Shown: piece by piece, positions 10,966-23,064 of the stretch
Numbering within the stretch: position 1 is the stretch's first letter
Layout of the letters: every line of letters starts with the position of its first letter
DNA from: Symsagittifera roscoffensis
Lineage: Eukaryota > Xenacoelomorpha > Acoela > Convolutidae
Direction: 5' to 3'
DNA: 64,000 nucleotides
NCBI RefSeq assembly: GCF_963678635.1
Contig: NC_087068.1
Coordinates: 46,639,785-46,703,784, forward strand
Notes under the pieces: model-generated
What the model saw: only the letters and a program-made list of their open reading frames with translations
What the model was told of the DNA's origin: nothing
Databases searched by the model: none
Made by a program: the position numbers and the translations under genes

Positions 10966-11781
10966 TCACGGAGTGTCTTCCTCGTTGTAGGGTCTTCTTG
11001 AATCACCGTACCTTGTACCACCACTCAAGCTCTAGTAAAATTTTCCCAAAAACCCTCTCTTAAAAGCCAAATGCTGACCCCCCTCTTCTTTTTGGTTGTT
11101 TCTATTTCAATGTAGGTGCGCAGGTATCTTGTGATCACCTGTCCGTATAAAACCAAACACAAATCCTCACTAAAATGCAACAAAAATCTAAGTAAGAAAA
11201 ATAATAAAAACAGAAAAATGAGCCCACCTGAAATTCAAAGGTGACCAATGTCTACCTTTCGTCTAAAAAAAAATGTCTGGTACCTAATTGCCACGCGTTT
11301 TCCTCCGCCCACTAGTGATCTTATGGGGTATCACAAAAACGGTCTATATCCGGTCCCCCCTACCAAACCAACCAGCGTACCAGTCTTAACTCGAGTTGAA
11401 TTTTGGATATTCACCTATTATCACCAACGCGTGTTATGGCTAATGTAACTAAGTCAACGATGTCGACTAATTAGTTACTCTAATTTCCCCCTTTTTACAA
11501 TTTACAACCGCCAACCTCTAACTTAACCAGTCCCCCTTCTAACCTCCCCCCTTTTTAGCCCCCCTTCTTAAGCCTAAAATTACCTTAAGCGCCGGGTGCT
11601 AAACCTCTCAAGAGAAAACCGTAGACCTGTCTCCAGGCCTGCTCAAGTAAAAACGTTCCTCAAAACCGGGGGATGTCGCCTATCCTATTTTACACTTATC
11701 TCCTATAATGTAATGTGGATTTTAACGATACCCGTTCTGCCCAACTTGAGAACTCGAGAATTGCCAAATCCTTCTTGGCTG
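10966..11781 (+). other. Non-coding spacer, part of the divergent LTR/leader region
   Basis: C-rich and T-rich stretches alternate. There are no convincing ORFs and no tRNA or known repeat. It sits between the minisatellite and the 70-bp repeat, so it may belong to the LTR of either flanking element. Confidence 0.4.
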
Positions 11782-11975
11782 CTTTCCCACTCGACTGGTC
11801 ACCTGTTCCAGTCCAGTCTCCTATTGGTTCACCTCAAGTGTCCCTGAACCACTTTCCCACTCGGCTGGTCACCTCTTCCAGTCAAGTCTCCTATTGGTTC
11901 AGCTCAAGTGTCCCTGAACCACTTTCCCACTCGGCTGGTCACCTCTTCCAGTCAAGTCTCCTATTGGTCCAGCTA
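11782..11975 (+). repeat. 70-bp direct repeat, 2.8 copies, with inverted CCAAT boxes
   Basis: Units start at 11782, 11852 and 11922 (period 70 bp); the third is cut short around 11975. Each contains CTATTGG, the inverse of a CCAAT box. Units two and three are nearly identical, and unit one differs at a handful of bases. Short direct repeats of this kind are common as enhancers in the U3 part of LTRs, and the next TATA-like sequence lies about 100 bp downstream. The enhancer role is inferred. Confidence 0.85.
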
Positions 11976-13363
11976 AGTTCCAAGCTATCTGAAAACCTTG
12001 ACAACGCCCCACTTCGGGCACTTTATTACGGTTACTGGGTTAAATTGCTAGGTTGATCGAAACGATCGAACTTATAAAACAGTATGGGTATACTATTTAA
12101 TTAATATAAAGGTTTGATCCAACTGATCTGGTGTCAAAGTCACTGTCTTTTTTCGTTTTATGGTTTTTGTTCCTTTTTCTATTCTTTTTTGGTTTTTGTT
12201 TTGCTTTTTGTCTTTTTGCTCGTGTTTTTGTCCCCCTAGTTGCCCCCCTTTACTCGGTTAGCTAAGCCTCGTTCGGAGAGCGTACCAGGAAATTTTCTCG
12301 AGTTTTCTTAAAAAGCTATCACGGTACAACCGGAAGGTTTGCACGTTCCTGTCGAACCGTACCACCGGTACTCTAGAATGGGCATTCAGCCCGAAGCTGT
12401 CTCAAGTGGGTTCGACTCCGTAGTCTTGATGTCGTAAACACCCAGGAGCGCCATAAAAACACTATGTAACATTCGTCTACTGCAGTCACACATGAGGCTT
12501 AAGAAAAATAGGCCCTATAACCACTGGCTCAAGGGTCAGGGACACCATCTCTTGTGTTTTTCTACCTCAAGAACGGTCGGAGCCAGTTCGGTTCGCTTGT
12601 GACATGAGACTACGACCCGTTACAGCTTAAAGGCTACTACTAAAATATCCCCCCACTCTAGAATTAGAAACGTCCCCATACTTAGGTCTCTAGATACCCA
12701 AAATACATGAACGCCGTTAAAAACCGGGTTGGAACAATCCGTTAAGTTTATTTTTATTAGACAGTGGAACTTTGATCCATTTCAGATGGATCAACCTAAA
12801 ACTCGCCTTACCTCAACATAACAATCATAAAAACACACTCTAGAATTTATATTTGTACTCACATAGTAGCACGCTCAAGAAGTGGGAAATAATCCAGTCG
12901 GTAGTTAACTCAAGAATTAAATAACGTAACTAAATGAGTCTAATGTTTTATAGTTTTAACAATGAGAACGAGTTTATACTCTAGACAATAGTTTTCTTGT
13001 GAACCATTAGGACACTCAAGCTGTCCACCTTTCCACCGAAGGTTCACTCTAGTCCAGTTCCGAATAATACTCCAGTCGTTATAATCCAATTCGAGGGAAT
13101 GCTCTCGTCTCTGTCACAGATGGGACAGCTCTACTCTCGATTATTATAGTGATGGAAATTGCGAATAGCAATTTCCTACTGCTTTTTCTTGCGACTTTCC
13201 CGCGTATGCGACTCAATTGTTCTGAAATTGTTCTAACTTCTTTTTCTGATTTTCAGTTCTCGCGAGAAAATCGTGCATGACAGGTTCCATTCGAAATTTT
13301 GAAAAATTAAATTTCACTCCAAAATCAAGTGTTTTTTGCTCCTCTCAAGGTCAAACTTCCAAA
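11976..13363 (+). other. Probable LTR/5' leader of the plus-strand element
   Basis: No ORF of interest. Several CTCTAGAA/CTCGAG-like strings recur. A good 3' splice site (pyrimidine run ending TTTTCAG at 13256) lies 108 bp before the gag ATG at 13364, so gag mRNA may be spliced or trans-spliced. LTR ends could not be assigned. Confidence 0.4.
12073..12079 (+). promoter_or_regulatory. Possible TATA box of the plus-strand element
   Basis: TATAAAA lies about 100 bp downstream of the last CCAAT-containing 70-bp repeat and 1.3 kb upstream of the plus-strand gag start. It is a plausible LTR promoter by arrangement, but such strings are frequent in AT-rich DNA. Confidence 0.3.
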
Positions 13364-14621
13364 TATGACCGACTGGCACATCAATGAACATCAGAAGAGG
13401 AAGACGTATGGATCCACTAGAGGCAGGGGCAGTTCATCAGGCTATGCCACAAGGGGTAATGGAACATGGGGCCCGAACAGTAGAGCAAGCTCAACGGGGA
13501 ACAGACAAACCTCTAACGAACGACCAACGCAAGGCACACATGCGACTGGGAGAAGTGACTCCGGCAACAGGGGGCATGCAAGCCCGAAGAGGAGTCATGT
13601 GGGCCAAGCGGGAAACACTCACGGTGATTCGGATTGCAGGGATGCACCGCACACAGAGCCTTCGACGAGGTGTGAGGGCACTCAAGCCGGGCACTCAAGG
13701 GATGCTACGGCAATGGCCACAGCATTTGAACCCCTAAACAGGTCTTTGGAGACATTCCTGACAATGTTATCAAGAACCAATGAACGCAGTGAGAAGTCCA
13801 GAAGAGTCTTTAAGAAACCAAGATGCTACAAATACGAATCTGATGGCTGTATTGATACCTGGATAGAGGTAATGAAGCTGCATTTCGAGGAAGAGGACTT
13901 GTCGGAGAGACAGGAATGCAGTGCGCTCACCAGCAATTTAGAGGGGACAGCCCTGAACTGTGTCATGGCCAAGAAGCAATATCAACGTGACACTGCTGAG
14001 AAAATCTTCGAAATCTTGTTAAACCGTTTTGGATCAGGGGTGCAGGGGCACCAGGCGATGATGCGCTTCGAGAAACGGAGGCAACGAGAAGATGAAACGA
14101 TAGACAAGTTTCTCGATGATTTGGAAATGCTGAGACGCAGCCAACCGGACGAGTCAAACCGAAGGATGAACTTGGCCGTAGCCTCGAAATTTATCGATGG
14201 TGTGAAGAATGATGAACTTCGTACGATGCTAGCAACGCATTACACACCACTATCAACCAATGCGCCAACACCGGAGGAGTTGAGGCTCAAATCAAAAGAG
14301 TATCTTTTGTTGAAACCTCCTTCAAGATCTGGATATTACAAGAACAATTATGGAAATTTTAACAACGGACCAGTAAACCAAGGGAACAATTGGTACAAAC
14401 CGAGGGATGATATGGACAAGAGACGCTCTTGTGCTAAATGCAGTTCAACGGACCATCATGTGTCAGCATGCCCAGCTTACCAACAAGGCATGAAAGCAAT
14501 AGGCTTTAGCCTCGAGGACGAAGATGCGTCAGAGTTGGATCATGAGGATTTCATGAGAGGAGTAATTGCAAAATTCGGCCCGAGGTGTTTCTTTTGCAAC
14601 TTGGAAGGTCATTTTAAATGA
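13364..14621 (+). pseudogene. Gag of the plus-strand Ty3/gypsy element
   Basis: Starts at the ATG at 13364; the open frame reaches further 5' but without ATG. The first ~110 residues are rich in G, S, R and T and do not match the coiled-coil N-terminus of the other two gag ORFs. The capsid region that follows, with the D-G-C-I-D-T-W signature and a Q-A-M-M-R-F-E-K patch, matches the minus-strand gag closely. One complete CCHC zinc knuckle is present (about 14431-14472). The second is interrupted by TGA at 14619 before its last cysteine, apparently by a small deletion that also changes frame. Role: capsid/nucleocapsid precursor of the element. Inactive as written. Confidence 0.88.
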
Positions 14622-15668
14622 AGAAGCTTTGTCAGGAGTGAAAGCCATCAAGGCTCGACTTTTGAGTGAAGCGGAGGCACGCAGAAAGGATAAACCTCAA
14701 GAGCTGGCGGCAAAGAAGATGCAAGCGGTAACAGAGGAGGCACGTGAGCCGGAACCAGCAACTGCGGCTGACGACTTCAAGATTGATTATAAGGCAGCCG
14801 CAAGGGATGCTCTGAATAGAGTACAGCAGGAATTGGTGACCAAAGAGATCGAACAAAAAGTGAAACTTGAACTGGAAAATGAGAAGCTTCAGGAGCAACT
14901 GAATACCTTCGAAGCAACGGAGCTCGAAGAAATGAAAGCACCAAGCAGTTCAAACATGAAACTTAAAGTGATCTCCGGTAAGAGGTTCGGCATGGTGCCG
15001 CAAGGAAGCAAGATACAGTCGATAATCTCAGTGGCTGGACATCAGGTGATCAAAAATCTGAGTGAACCATCCGAGTTCACTTTGATGCATTTGGACACAT
15101 ATGCAGATTATCTGAGACAGGTGGAGCCACGCACAGAGTCGAGAGCTGTGCGAGCACTACTAATGACGGGTGGCCCTCGCATGAAGAAACTTCATGGACG
15201 CTACCTAGAGGTCTATGGGCCGTATCAAATAATGCTGAACGTGGATGGAATCAGTATCTACACCAGGACTTATGTAACAACAGATGATGACCAAATGGGG
15301 CAGATCTATTTGGGAGAAGAGGAACTCAAGGTCCGCAGGATAGGCAATGACGCCATGATGGAACAAGACGCAGTACACATTGGATATGAAGCAGATGTGA
15401 CAGCACATCTGCTCGACACCAACGGAACAAAAATCGGAGTCACAGGGCTTCTGGACACAGGAGCGGTAGTGAGTGTGATGCCGATAAAAACTTGGGAAAG
15501 AATGGGCTTCACGCGGGAAGATCTAATTCCAACGAATCTCCGACTGGCCGCCGCCAATCGAGGAGCTATCTACGTGGCCGGAAGAACACCAATAACGGTC
15601 CTCCACATGGGAGGACGGGATCTTTGGATGAGCTTCCTGGTGGTAGAGAATCTGGACGACGCCAACAA
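14593..15668 (+). pseudogene. Gag-pro linker and aspartic protease of the plus-strand element
   Basis: This is frame +1, continuing after the break at 14621. It opens with a charged, coiled-coil-like linker (about 14640-14940), then a domain shared with the minus-strand element, then a retropepsin-type protease with D-T-G at 15454-15462 followed by the usual hydrophobic stretch. The protease cleaves the Gag-Pol polyprotein during particle maturation. The frame is lost at about 15665 by what looks like a one-base change; the remainder of the protease region continues in another frame. Confidence 0.88.
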
Positions 15669-16590
15669 TTCATCTTGGGCAGAGATTTTGTCAGGAATTT
15701 TGACGTGATGATTGACTTGAACAACGGTCTGATACGGATTAGAAACCCGGACCGAAAGTATGTTAAGAGACCAATTAATAGGATAATAACAGACGAAAAC
15801 AAGGTACCAATTTTCTTGGATAGAAAAGTAAAATTACAACCAGGACAAGCTGTGGTAGCAATTTTTAGAATGAGAAATTTGAATTCGTTAAGTGATAGTA
15901 AACAGGTTTGCTTAGTACCGAATCCAAATAGTCAGAGTTCGGTGATTTTAGGCCGGAGCTTCTCGGTAACGCGAAACGGACTGTGTGTCAGTGTGTTGTT
16001 GAACACACTGGACACCACGGTTTCAATCCAGCGTGGAAAGAAGCTTGGCTACGCTTTGCCGATGAGGACCGACTATGAGGAGACACAAAACTTGAAGAAA
16101 TATAGTGTGAAAGACTGTCCTTATCATGCCAATAAAGATAAAATTTTAAAGAGGATTAATGAATTAAAATCTATTCATAAATTGTTTTCAATGAAATCCG
16201 AGACGGACGACGGCTTATCAAGCTGCTCGAATTTTCCGGAACGCCCCTCGTCATATGAACTAGAATCTGACAAACCGGTTTTGCCAGAGATAGAACATTT
16301 AAAAGGGAAAATAGGTGAGGGAGATTTCGAAAAATTGCGGGACCTCCTAAATCGGAACGCAGATGTATTTTCAAAACATAAGGCGGATATCAGTTGCTGT
16401 AATTTCGTCGAACACGAAATCGAACTAGAAGAGGGCGCCGTTCCCCATAGGGAAGGCGCAAGGCGAATGACGCCACACAAATCGGAAGCGTGCCGAGCGG
16501 AAATAGAAATGTTGCTTGAATACAACATGATAGAACCCTCGAAATCGCCATGGGCTTGCGGAGTAGTAATGGCGAAAAAGAAAGGGGGCA
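15660..16590 (+). pseudogene. Protease C-term and RT N-term of the plus-strand element
   Basis: This is the third forward frame. It carries the end of the protease (the L-G-R-D turn typical of the family), a linker, and the first motifs of reverse transcriptase up to the A-C-G-V-V-M-A-K-K-K segment. It ends where a run of G (about 16585-16590) appears to carry one base too many, after which RT continues in another frame. The homologous minus-strand ORF covers this whole stretch without a break. Confidence 0.88.
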
Positions 16591-17746
16591 GCTTAGATTT
16601 TGTTGCGACTTTCGTTACTTGAACGCGGTAACGATAAAAGATGCGTACCCGATACCGCGAATAGACGAGAGCCTATCTAAACTTGGTGATGCCAAGTTCT
16701 TCACCACATTGGACTTCGGTTCTACCTTCTGGCAGGTCCCTCTGCGAAAGAAGGACAGAGAGAAGACCGGATTCGCGTGCGAGTTGGGATTGTACCAGTG
16801 GAAGAGGATGCCTTTCGGTTTGTGCAATGCAACGGCCACTTTTCAAAGACTGATGGCTCAGGCTTTGCCGAGAGTGACCAAGAAGTATGGGAATCTCGTG
16901 ATGTTTTACGTGGATGACGTAGTCATAGCGACACCAACCCTGGAAGACCACATTGATAGGCTCGATGAGGTCTTTGGATGCATGAAAAGAGCAGGATTAA
17001 AGTGCAAACCATCGAAATGTGAAATCCTTAGGGATTCGATAAAGTACCTGGGAAGAATGGTGGATAGGCATGGTGTGAGGCCGGACCCGAAAGCAGTGGA
17101 AGCAGTGTTGACATGGAAAGCCCCCAGAACGGACACACAGCTCCTGAGCTTCCTAGGGTTTGCCAATTACTACCGAGAATTCATAAAAGGATATGCGGAC
17201 AAGGTGTACCCGATGCAGAAGCTGATGCGCAACAAAGGGAAAAAGTTCGAATGGAATGATGAGGCACAGGTTGCTTTCGAGAACATAAAGCGGGAACTGT
17301 GTGAAGCGCCAGTGCTGGGCATGCCTACAGAAAAGGGCATGTATGTTCTCGACACAGACGCATCGGTGGTGGCCATCTCAGGAATCTTGCATCAAGAGCA
17401 AGAATGGAACGGAAGAACAGTTCTCCGTCCCATTGCATACGGCAGCAAGGTCTTGAGTGACACAGAGATGAAATATGGCGCACCAAAGGCAGAAATGTTT
17501 GCAGTAGTCACCTTCGTGGAAAAGTACCGTGCATACTTGGGGAGCGCTCCCTTCAAGTTACGCGTGGACAACAGAGCGTTATCCTGGTTGAAGACCTACT
17601 CGATGGATCAGAGTTATATTGGTAGATGGATAGTAAGACTGGATGGCTACCATATGATAATCGAACATAGGATGCGTGATAAACACCAGAATGCTGACAG
17701 CCTCAGCAAGAAAACTGAGTTCTATGAAAGATTGGAGCAGAAATAA
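16580..17746 (+). pseudogene. Reverse transcriptase (Y-V-D-D) and RNase H of the plus-strand element
   Basis: Contains the RT palm with Y-V-D-D at 16907-16918, the thumb region with the F-L-G-F-A-N-Y-Y-R motif of Ty3/gypsy RTs, and RNase H with a D-T-D-A-S start (about 17351) and the later D-N-R-A-L and H-x-x-A-D-x-L-S-K motifs. RT copies element RNA into cDNA and RNase H removes the template. Domain order (protease, RT, RNase H, integrase) places it in Ty3/gypsy (Metaviridae) rather than Ty1/copia. Stop TAA at 17744-17746. Coding character resumes in another frame at once, so a one-base change near 17744 separates it from integrase. Confidence 0.93.
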
Positions 17747-18000
17747 AGGAGGGATTCTCAATTCTGGACAAAGAAACTTATGAAGCGCTTCCCTTAACGA
17801 GATGGTTGGATAAGTCTGGACATCCAATTCCAGGGCACCCTGAGTTACCTGTAGAGAAAGCAGCCGAGATAAAGATCCTGTCAAAGGAGGACCCGGTCCC
17901 CTTGGATTTGTTGCTGCGCTCGAACCTGGTCCAGCAAGAACTCTCTCGCATGAATATAAACAGCCTCTCATTATTGGATAAAACGGTGCAAGTCACACCA

Positions 18001-19767
18001 CAAGTGATGCGGATGCTGGGTGGATTGTTAGAAAGAGAAGTGACCAGAGATGACCCCGAGTGGACAGCAGCAGTGGCATCGCTAACAGTCAGGGAGAAGG
18101 TGAAGATCATGCCGTCCAGACGACAGCACGAGGAGAACGAGAGGGATTGTAGGACAATAGTTCAGCAACTAGTATCCTCAATACCCCAAGAGATTTTAAC
18201 CAATACATCTTACGGACAGAAAGAACAGGGGGGCAGCAAGCGAAAGAAAACCGTCCCCTTTGTGGACCGGGATAAAGAGGGTGAAGAGGTAGAACAAAAT
18301 CTGCTGCAGGACTATTTGTCCGGGGAGACGGATGATGAAAAGAACCAGCGATCACAAGATCAACGCCCGGGACAAGGAAATTTGTCCGGGGACTCTGAGA
18401 TAGACGAGGAAATTCCTGATGAGAAACAGGACCTAGAGAACAAGGTTTTGTCCGGGGAGTTCAGATGGATGCGAAGAAAGCACAGACATGATTTGGACGA
18501 GCGTACAGTCTCCAGCACAACCTCTTCGACAGATGATAATTCAGGAAGCTCAAGAATGGACACCTATTCAGACAAGAATTCGAACTCGGGATCAGAACTG
18601 TCAGAACTGGCGATACACACGCTACTAGTGGAAACTCGGGCGAGGGATCTGGACAGAGAGGTGTACCAGGATGCTGACAGTGATCGCTACCTTATACCGA
18701 GCGAAAGAGTCTTCGACAACGCAGCGGATGACTTGGAGACAATAGCGGTATCGAAACGCTCGATAAGCCTGTTGCCGCAGAAAGCGGTTGTCAGGACTGA
18801 TCTTCTGCCGTTTGAACAAGAAACACAACCGTTGGCGAAGATTTGGTGCGTTAAGATGGAAGAAGACACACATCAGCCCAACGAGCTGAATAGTCAGATG
18901 AGGGTCATGAAGACGTACTTGAAGGCGAGATACAGACTCTCGGACCTTCTAAGGGCGCAGAGAAATGATCGCATGACAAGCAACCTGAAAAGGTGGATCG
19001 AGAATGGTTCTCCGGATAAAGGGGACCTCGAGGAAGATAGTTATCGCATCCTGAGACAATACTTCATGCAGAAGGAAGGGAGGTTATATTTGAACAAGGA
19101 CGGGACTGTGGCTTGCAAAAGAAGGGAGGAAGACAGAGTCCTATACAAGTATAACGCGATAGTGTTACCGCAACTCTATCAGACAGAACTATTATTCAGG
19201 TCACATGATCAGATGGGCCATCAGGGGATCGACAAAGTATATCAGAGGATCCTGAAGCGCTTTGAGTGGCCTGGGATGAAAAAGGCATGCGAGAAATGGG
19301 TAACAGCATGTCTGTCATGCCAACAGGTCAAGGATCCAAGGAAGTTGCGATTTCCTTTACAATCGATCGAGTCGTCTGAATTCAACGAGGTGGTGCAAAT
19401 AGATCACCAAAAGATATGCATGACAGACAATGGTTATAATCAGGTGCTGGTCATGATAGATCATTTCACGAAGTATGCAGAGGCCGTGCCCTGCATAACT
19501 GTCTCGGCGGAAGAGACATGCGACCACCTGATCAATACGTGGATAGCAAGACATGGTTGTCCGATGACGTTTCAATCGGATAATGGAACAGCTTTCGTAG
19601 GAGAGCTTACGAAAGAGCTTATGAGACGCTCACAGGTCGCTCAGGCTCACTCCACGACATACCACCCTCAGACGAATGGCTTAGTGGAAAGACAGAACAG
19701 GACGTTAGTGTCGATGCTGAGAGTATATTGTTCCAGGTACATGACCGATTGGGACAGATACCTTCCA
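18001..19767 (+). repeat. 1,767-bp tandem repeat, copy 1
   Basis: Begins at CAAGTGATGCGG and ends just before the next such string at 19768. It covers the acidic spacer and the whole HHCC plus D,D,E integrase core. The length is 589 codons exactly, so the frame is preserved. CCACAAGTGATG occurs at both junctions and may be the microhomology used. Confidence 0.97.
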
Positions 19768-21534
19768 CAAGTGATGCGGATGCTGGGTGGATTGTTAGAA
19801 AGAGAAGTGACCAGAGATGACCCCGAGTGGACAGCAGCAGTGGCATCGCTAACAGTCAGGGAGAAGGTGAAGATCATGCCGTCCAGACGACAGCACGAGG
19901 AGAACGAGAGGGATTGTAGGACAATAGTTCAGCAACTAGTATCCTCAATACCCCAAGAGATTTTAACCAATACATCTTACGGACAGAAAGAACAGGGGGG
20001 CAGCAAGCGAAAGAAAACCGTCCCCTTTGTGGACCGGGATAAAGAGGGTGAAGAGGTAGAACAAAATCTGCTGCAGGACTATTTGTCCGGGGAGACGGAT
20101 GATGAAAAGAACCAGCGATCACAAGATCAACACCCGGGACAAGGAAATTTGTCCGGGGAGTCTGAGATAGACGAGGAAATTCCTGATGAGAAACAGGACC
20201 TAGAGAACAAGGTTTTGTCCGGGGAGTTCAGATGGATGCGAAGAAAGCACAGACAAGATTTGGACGAGCGTACAGTCTCCAGCACAACCTCTTCGACAGA
20301 TGATAATTCAGGAAGCTCAAGAATGGACACCTATTCAGACAAGAATTCGAACTCGGGATCAGAACTGTCAGAACTGGCGATACACACGCTACTAGTGGAA
20401 ACTCGGGCGAGGGATCTGGACAGAGAGGTGTACCAGGATCCTGACAGTGATCGCTACCTTATACCGAGCGAAAGAGTCTTCGACAACGCAGCGGATGACT
20501 TGGAGACAATAGCGGTATCGAAACGCTCGATAAGCCTGTTGCCGCAGAAAGCGGTTGTCAGGACTGATCTTCTGCCGTTTGAACAAGAAACACAACCGTT
20601 GGCGAAAATTTGGTGCGTTAAGATGGAAGAAGACACACATCAGCCCAACGAGTTGAATAGTCAGATGAGGGTCATGAAGACGTACTTGAAGTAGAGATAC
20701 AGACTCTCGGGCCTTCTAAGGGCGCAGAGAAATGATCGCATGACAAGCAACCTGAAAAGGTGGATCGAGAATGGTTCTCCGGATAAAGGGGACCTCGAGG
20801 AAGATAGTTATCGCATCCTGAGACAATACTTCATGCAGAAGGAAGGGAGGTTATATTTGAACAAGGACGGGATTGTGGCTTGCAAAAGAAGGGAGGAAGA
20901 CAGAGTCCTATACAAGTATAACGCGATAGTGTTACCGCAACTCTATCAGACAGAACTATTATTCAGGTCACATGATCAGATGGGCCATCAGGGGATCGAC
21001 AAAGTATATCAGAGGATCCTGAAGCGCTTTGAGTGGCCTGGGATGAAAAAGGCATGCGAGAAATGGGTAACAGCATGTCTGTCATGCCAACAGGTCAAGG
21101 ATCCAAGGAAGTTGCGATTTCCTTTACAATCGATCGAGTCGTCTGAATTCAACGAGGTGGTGCAAATAGATCACCAAAAGATATGCATGACAGACAATGG
21201 TTATAATCAGGTGCTGGTCATGATAGATCATTTCACGAAGTATGCAGAGGCCGTGCCCTGCATAACTGTCTCGGCGGAAGAGACATGCGACCACCTGATC
21301 AATACGTGGATAGCAAGACATGGTTGTCCGATGACGTTTCAATCGGATAATGGAACAGCTTTCGTAGGAGAGCTTACGAAAGAGCTTATGAGACGCTCAC
21401 AGGTCGCTCAGGCTCACTCCACGACATACCACCCTCAGACGAATGGCTTAGTGGAAAGACAGAACAGGACGTTAGTGTCGATGCTGAGAGTATATTGTTC
21501 CAGGTACATGACCGATTGGGACAGATACCTTCCA
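19768..21534 (+). repeat. 1,767-bp tandem repeat, copy 2 (with TAG)
   Basis: About nine single-base differences from copy 1 were seen, e.g. near 20133, 20161, 20255, 20440, 20692-20693, 20712 and 20872. One changes a sense codon to TAG at 20692-20694. True base differences between copies argue against a simple assembly duplication. Confidence 0.97.
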
Positions 21535-22181
21535 CAAGTGATGCGGATGCTGGGTGGATTGTTAGAAAGAGAAGTGACCAGAGATGACCCCGAGTGGACA
21601 GCAGCAGTGGCATCGCTAACAGTCAGGGAGAAGGTGAAGATCATGCCGTCCAGACGACAGCACGAGGAGAACGAGAGGGATTGTAGGACAATAGTTCAGC
21701 AACTAGTATCCTCAATACCCCAAGAGATTTTAACCAATACATCTTACGGACAGAAAGAACAGGGGGCCAGCAAGCGAAAGAAAACCGTCCCCTTTCTGGA
21801 CCGGGATAAAGAGGGTGAAGAGGTAGAACAAAATCTGCTGCAGGACTATTTGTCCGGGGAGACGGATGATGAAAAGAACCAGCGATCACAAGATCAACAC
21901 CCGGGACAAGGAAATTTGTCCGGGGAGTCTGAGATAGACGAGGAAATTCCTGATGAGAAACAGGACCTAGAGAACAAGGTTTTGTCCGGGGAGTTCAGAT
22001 GGATGCGAAGAAAGCACAGACATGATTTGGACGAGCGTACAGTCTCCAGCACAACCTCTTCGACAGATGATAATTCAGGAAGCTCAAGAATGGACACCTA
22101 TTCAGACAAGAATTCGAACTGGGGATCAGAACTGTCAGAACTGGCGATACACACGCTACTAGTGGAAACTCGGGCGAGGGA
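21535..22181 (+). repeat. 1,767-bp tandem repeat, copy 3 (partial, 647 bp)
   Basis: Matches the first 647 bp of the unit (acidic spacer only), then leaves the repeat at GCGAGGGA into integrase C-terminal coding sequence. Private changes occur near 21767, 21795 and 22121. Confidence 0.95.
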
Positions 22182-23064
22182 ATATGAGGGAAAGAAAACG
22201 TCCCCACAGGTCTACGTGAGGGATGTGATCAGACGCCAACAGGAGCTGAACGATTTGTGTAGACGAAACACTCAGCAGGCACAGGCAAGGCAGAGGAAAA
22301 AATTCGACAAGAAAGCAGCTGGTGCAAAGGCTTACTCGGTGGGAGACTACGTATGGGTATTTCAGAACGTTATACCACCGAAAGGGACAAAGAAGCTCCT
22401 AAAAAAGTGGAGGGGACCCTTCATGATTACAGAGGTGCATCAGGAGGGACGCTTTTATAGACTGAGTACTGGCCGAGCCGCCCACTACGAGAAAATCAAG
22501 CCACACAATCCATCGACAGAAGACTGGTGTATACCTGCAGACATGGAAGAAGGAGATTATCTAATGATGGATCCTGCTTGTGAGGTCAATGAAAAAGGCA
22601 CCAGGGAGAAGAACGATGGAAACGAAGTCGTAGAGGAAGGTACGGATACACCGCTGGACCTGGATCCAAACGAACAGATCGAAGCGGACGATGAAACCTT
22701 ACCCTACGCAGAGGAAGATTGGCAGGATCCCGAACAGATAGAGGTTCCCAAGAACTTGGAACCGGATCTTCCGTTCACCATACAGACTCGTCAGAAGGAT
22801 GGAATGAGACCAAGAAAGAAATACAATCCTTACGGTGACGACTTTGTAGTGGATAGGGTAGATCTAAAGAAGATAGTGGAGGAAGTAGTGGGTCTAGAGG
22901 AGATAACTGTGTCACAAGACATTGACATAGTCGATGATCACAACGATGAGTGGGTTGACGACTGGTCGAAACCCGAGGTAGAATTCGACGATGAGCAACA
23001 GCAGTCATATGAACAAGACCTGACGAACCTGCGTGTCTTAGAGTGGCTGAATGAAACAACCTAG

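Larger units (their letters stand above)
17749..23064 (+). pseudogene. Integrase region with in-frame tandem duplication
   Basis: One forward frame from about 17749 to 23064 with a single internal TAG (20692-20694). A long acidic spacer with three L-S-G-(E/D) motifs precedes the integrase. The HHCC zinc-binding module (H 19204, H 19219, C 19309, C 19318) and the D,D-x-E core (aspartates about 19400 and 19576, glutamate about 19686) are present twice, because 589 codons are duplicated. The last, partial copy ends at 22181 and passes straight into the integrase C-terminal region with a K-W-R-G-P-F (GPY/F-like) motif near 22410 and an acidic tail. Sequence normally between the core and this C-terminal part seems lost. 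Integrase would insert cDNA into host DNA. I doubt that this arrangement works. Confidence 0.9.

Noticed and set aside
10543-11063. Four overlapping ORFs of 99-141 codons with regular W-D-x-G-L-G-T or P-K-T-x-S-Q-D repeats
   Set aside because: They are translations of the 13/14-bp minisatellite, whose unit has no stop in several frames; there is no start context or conservation to support them.
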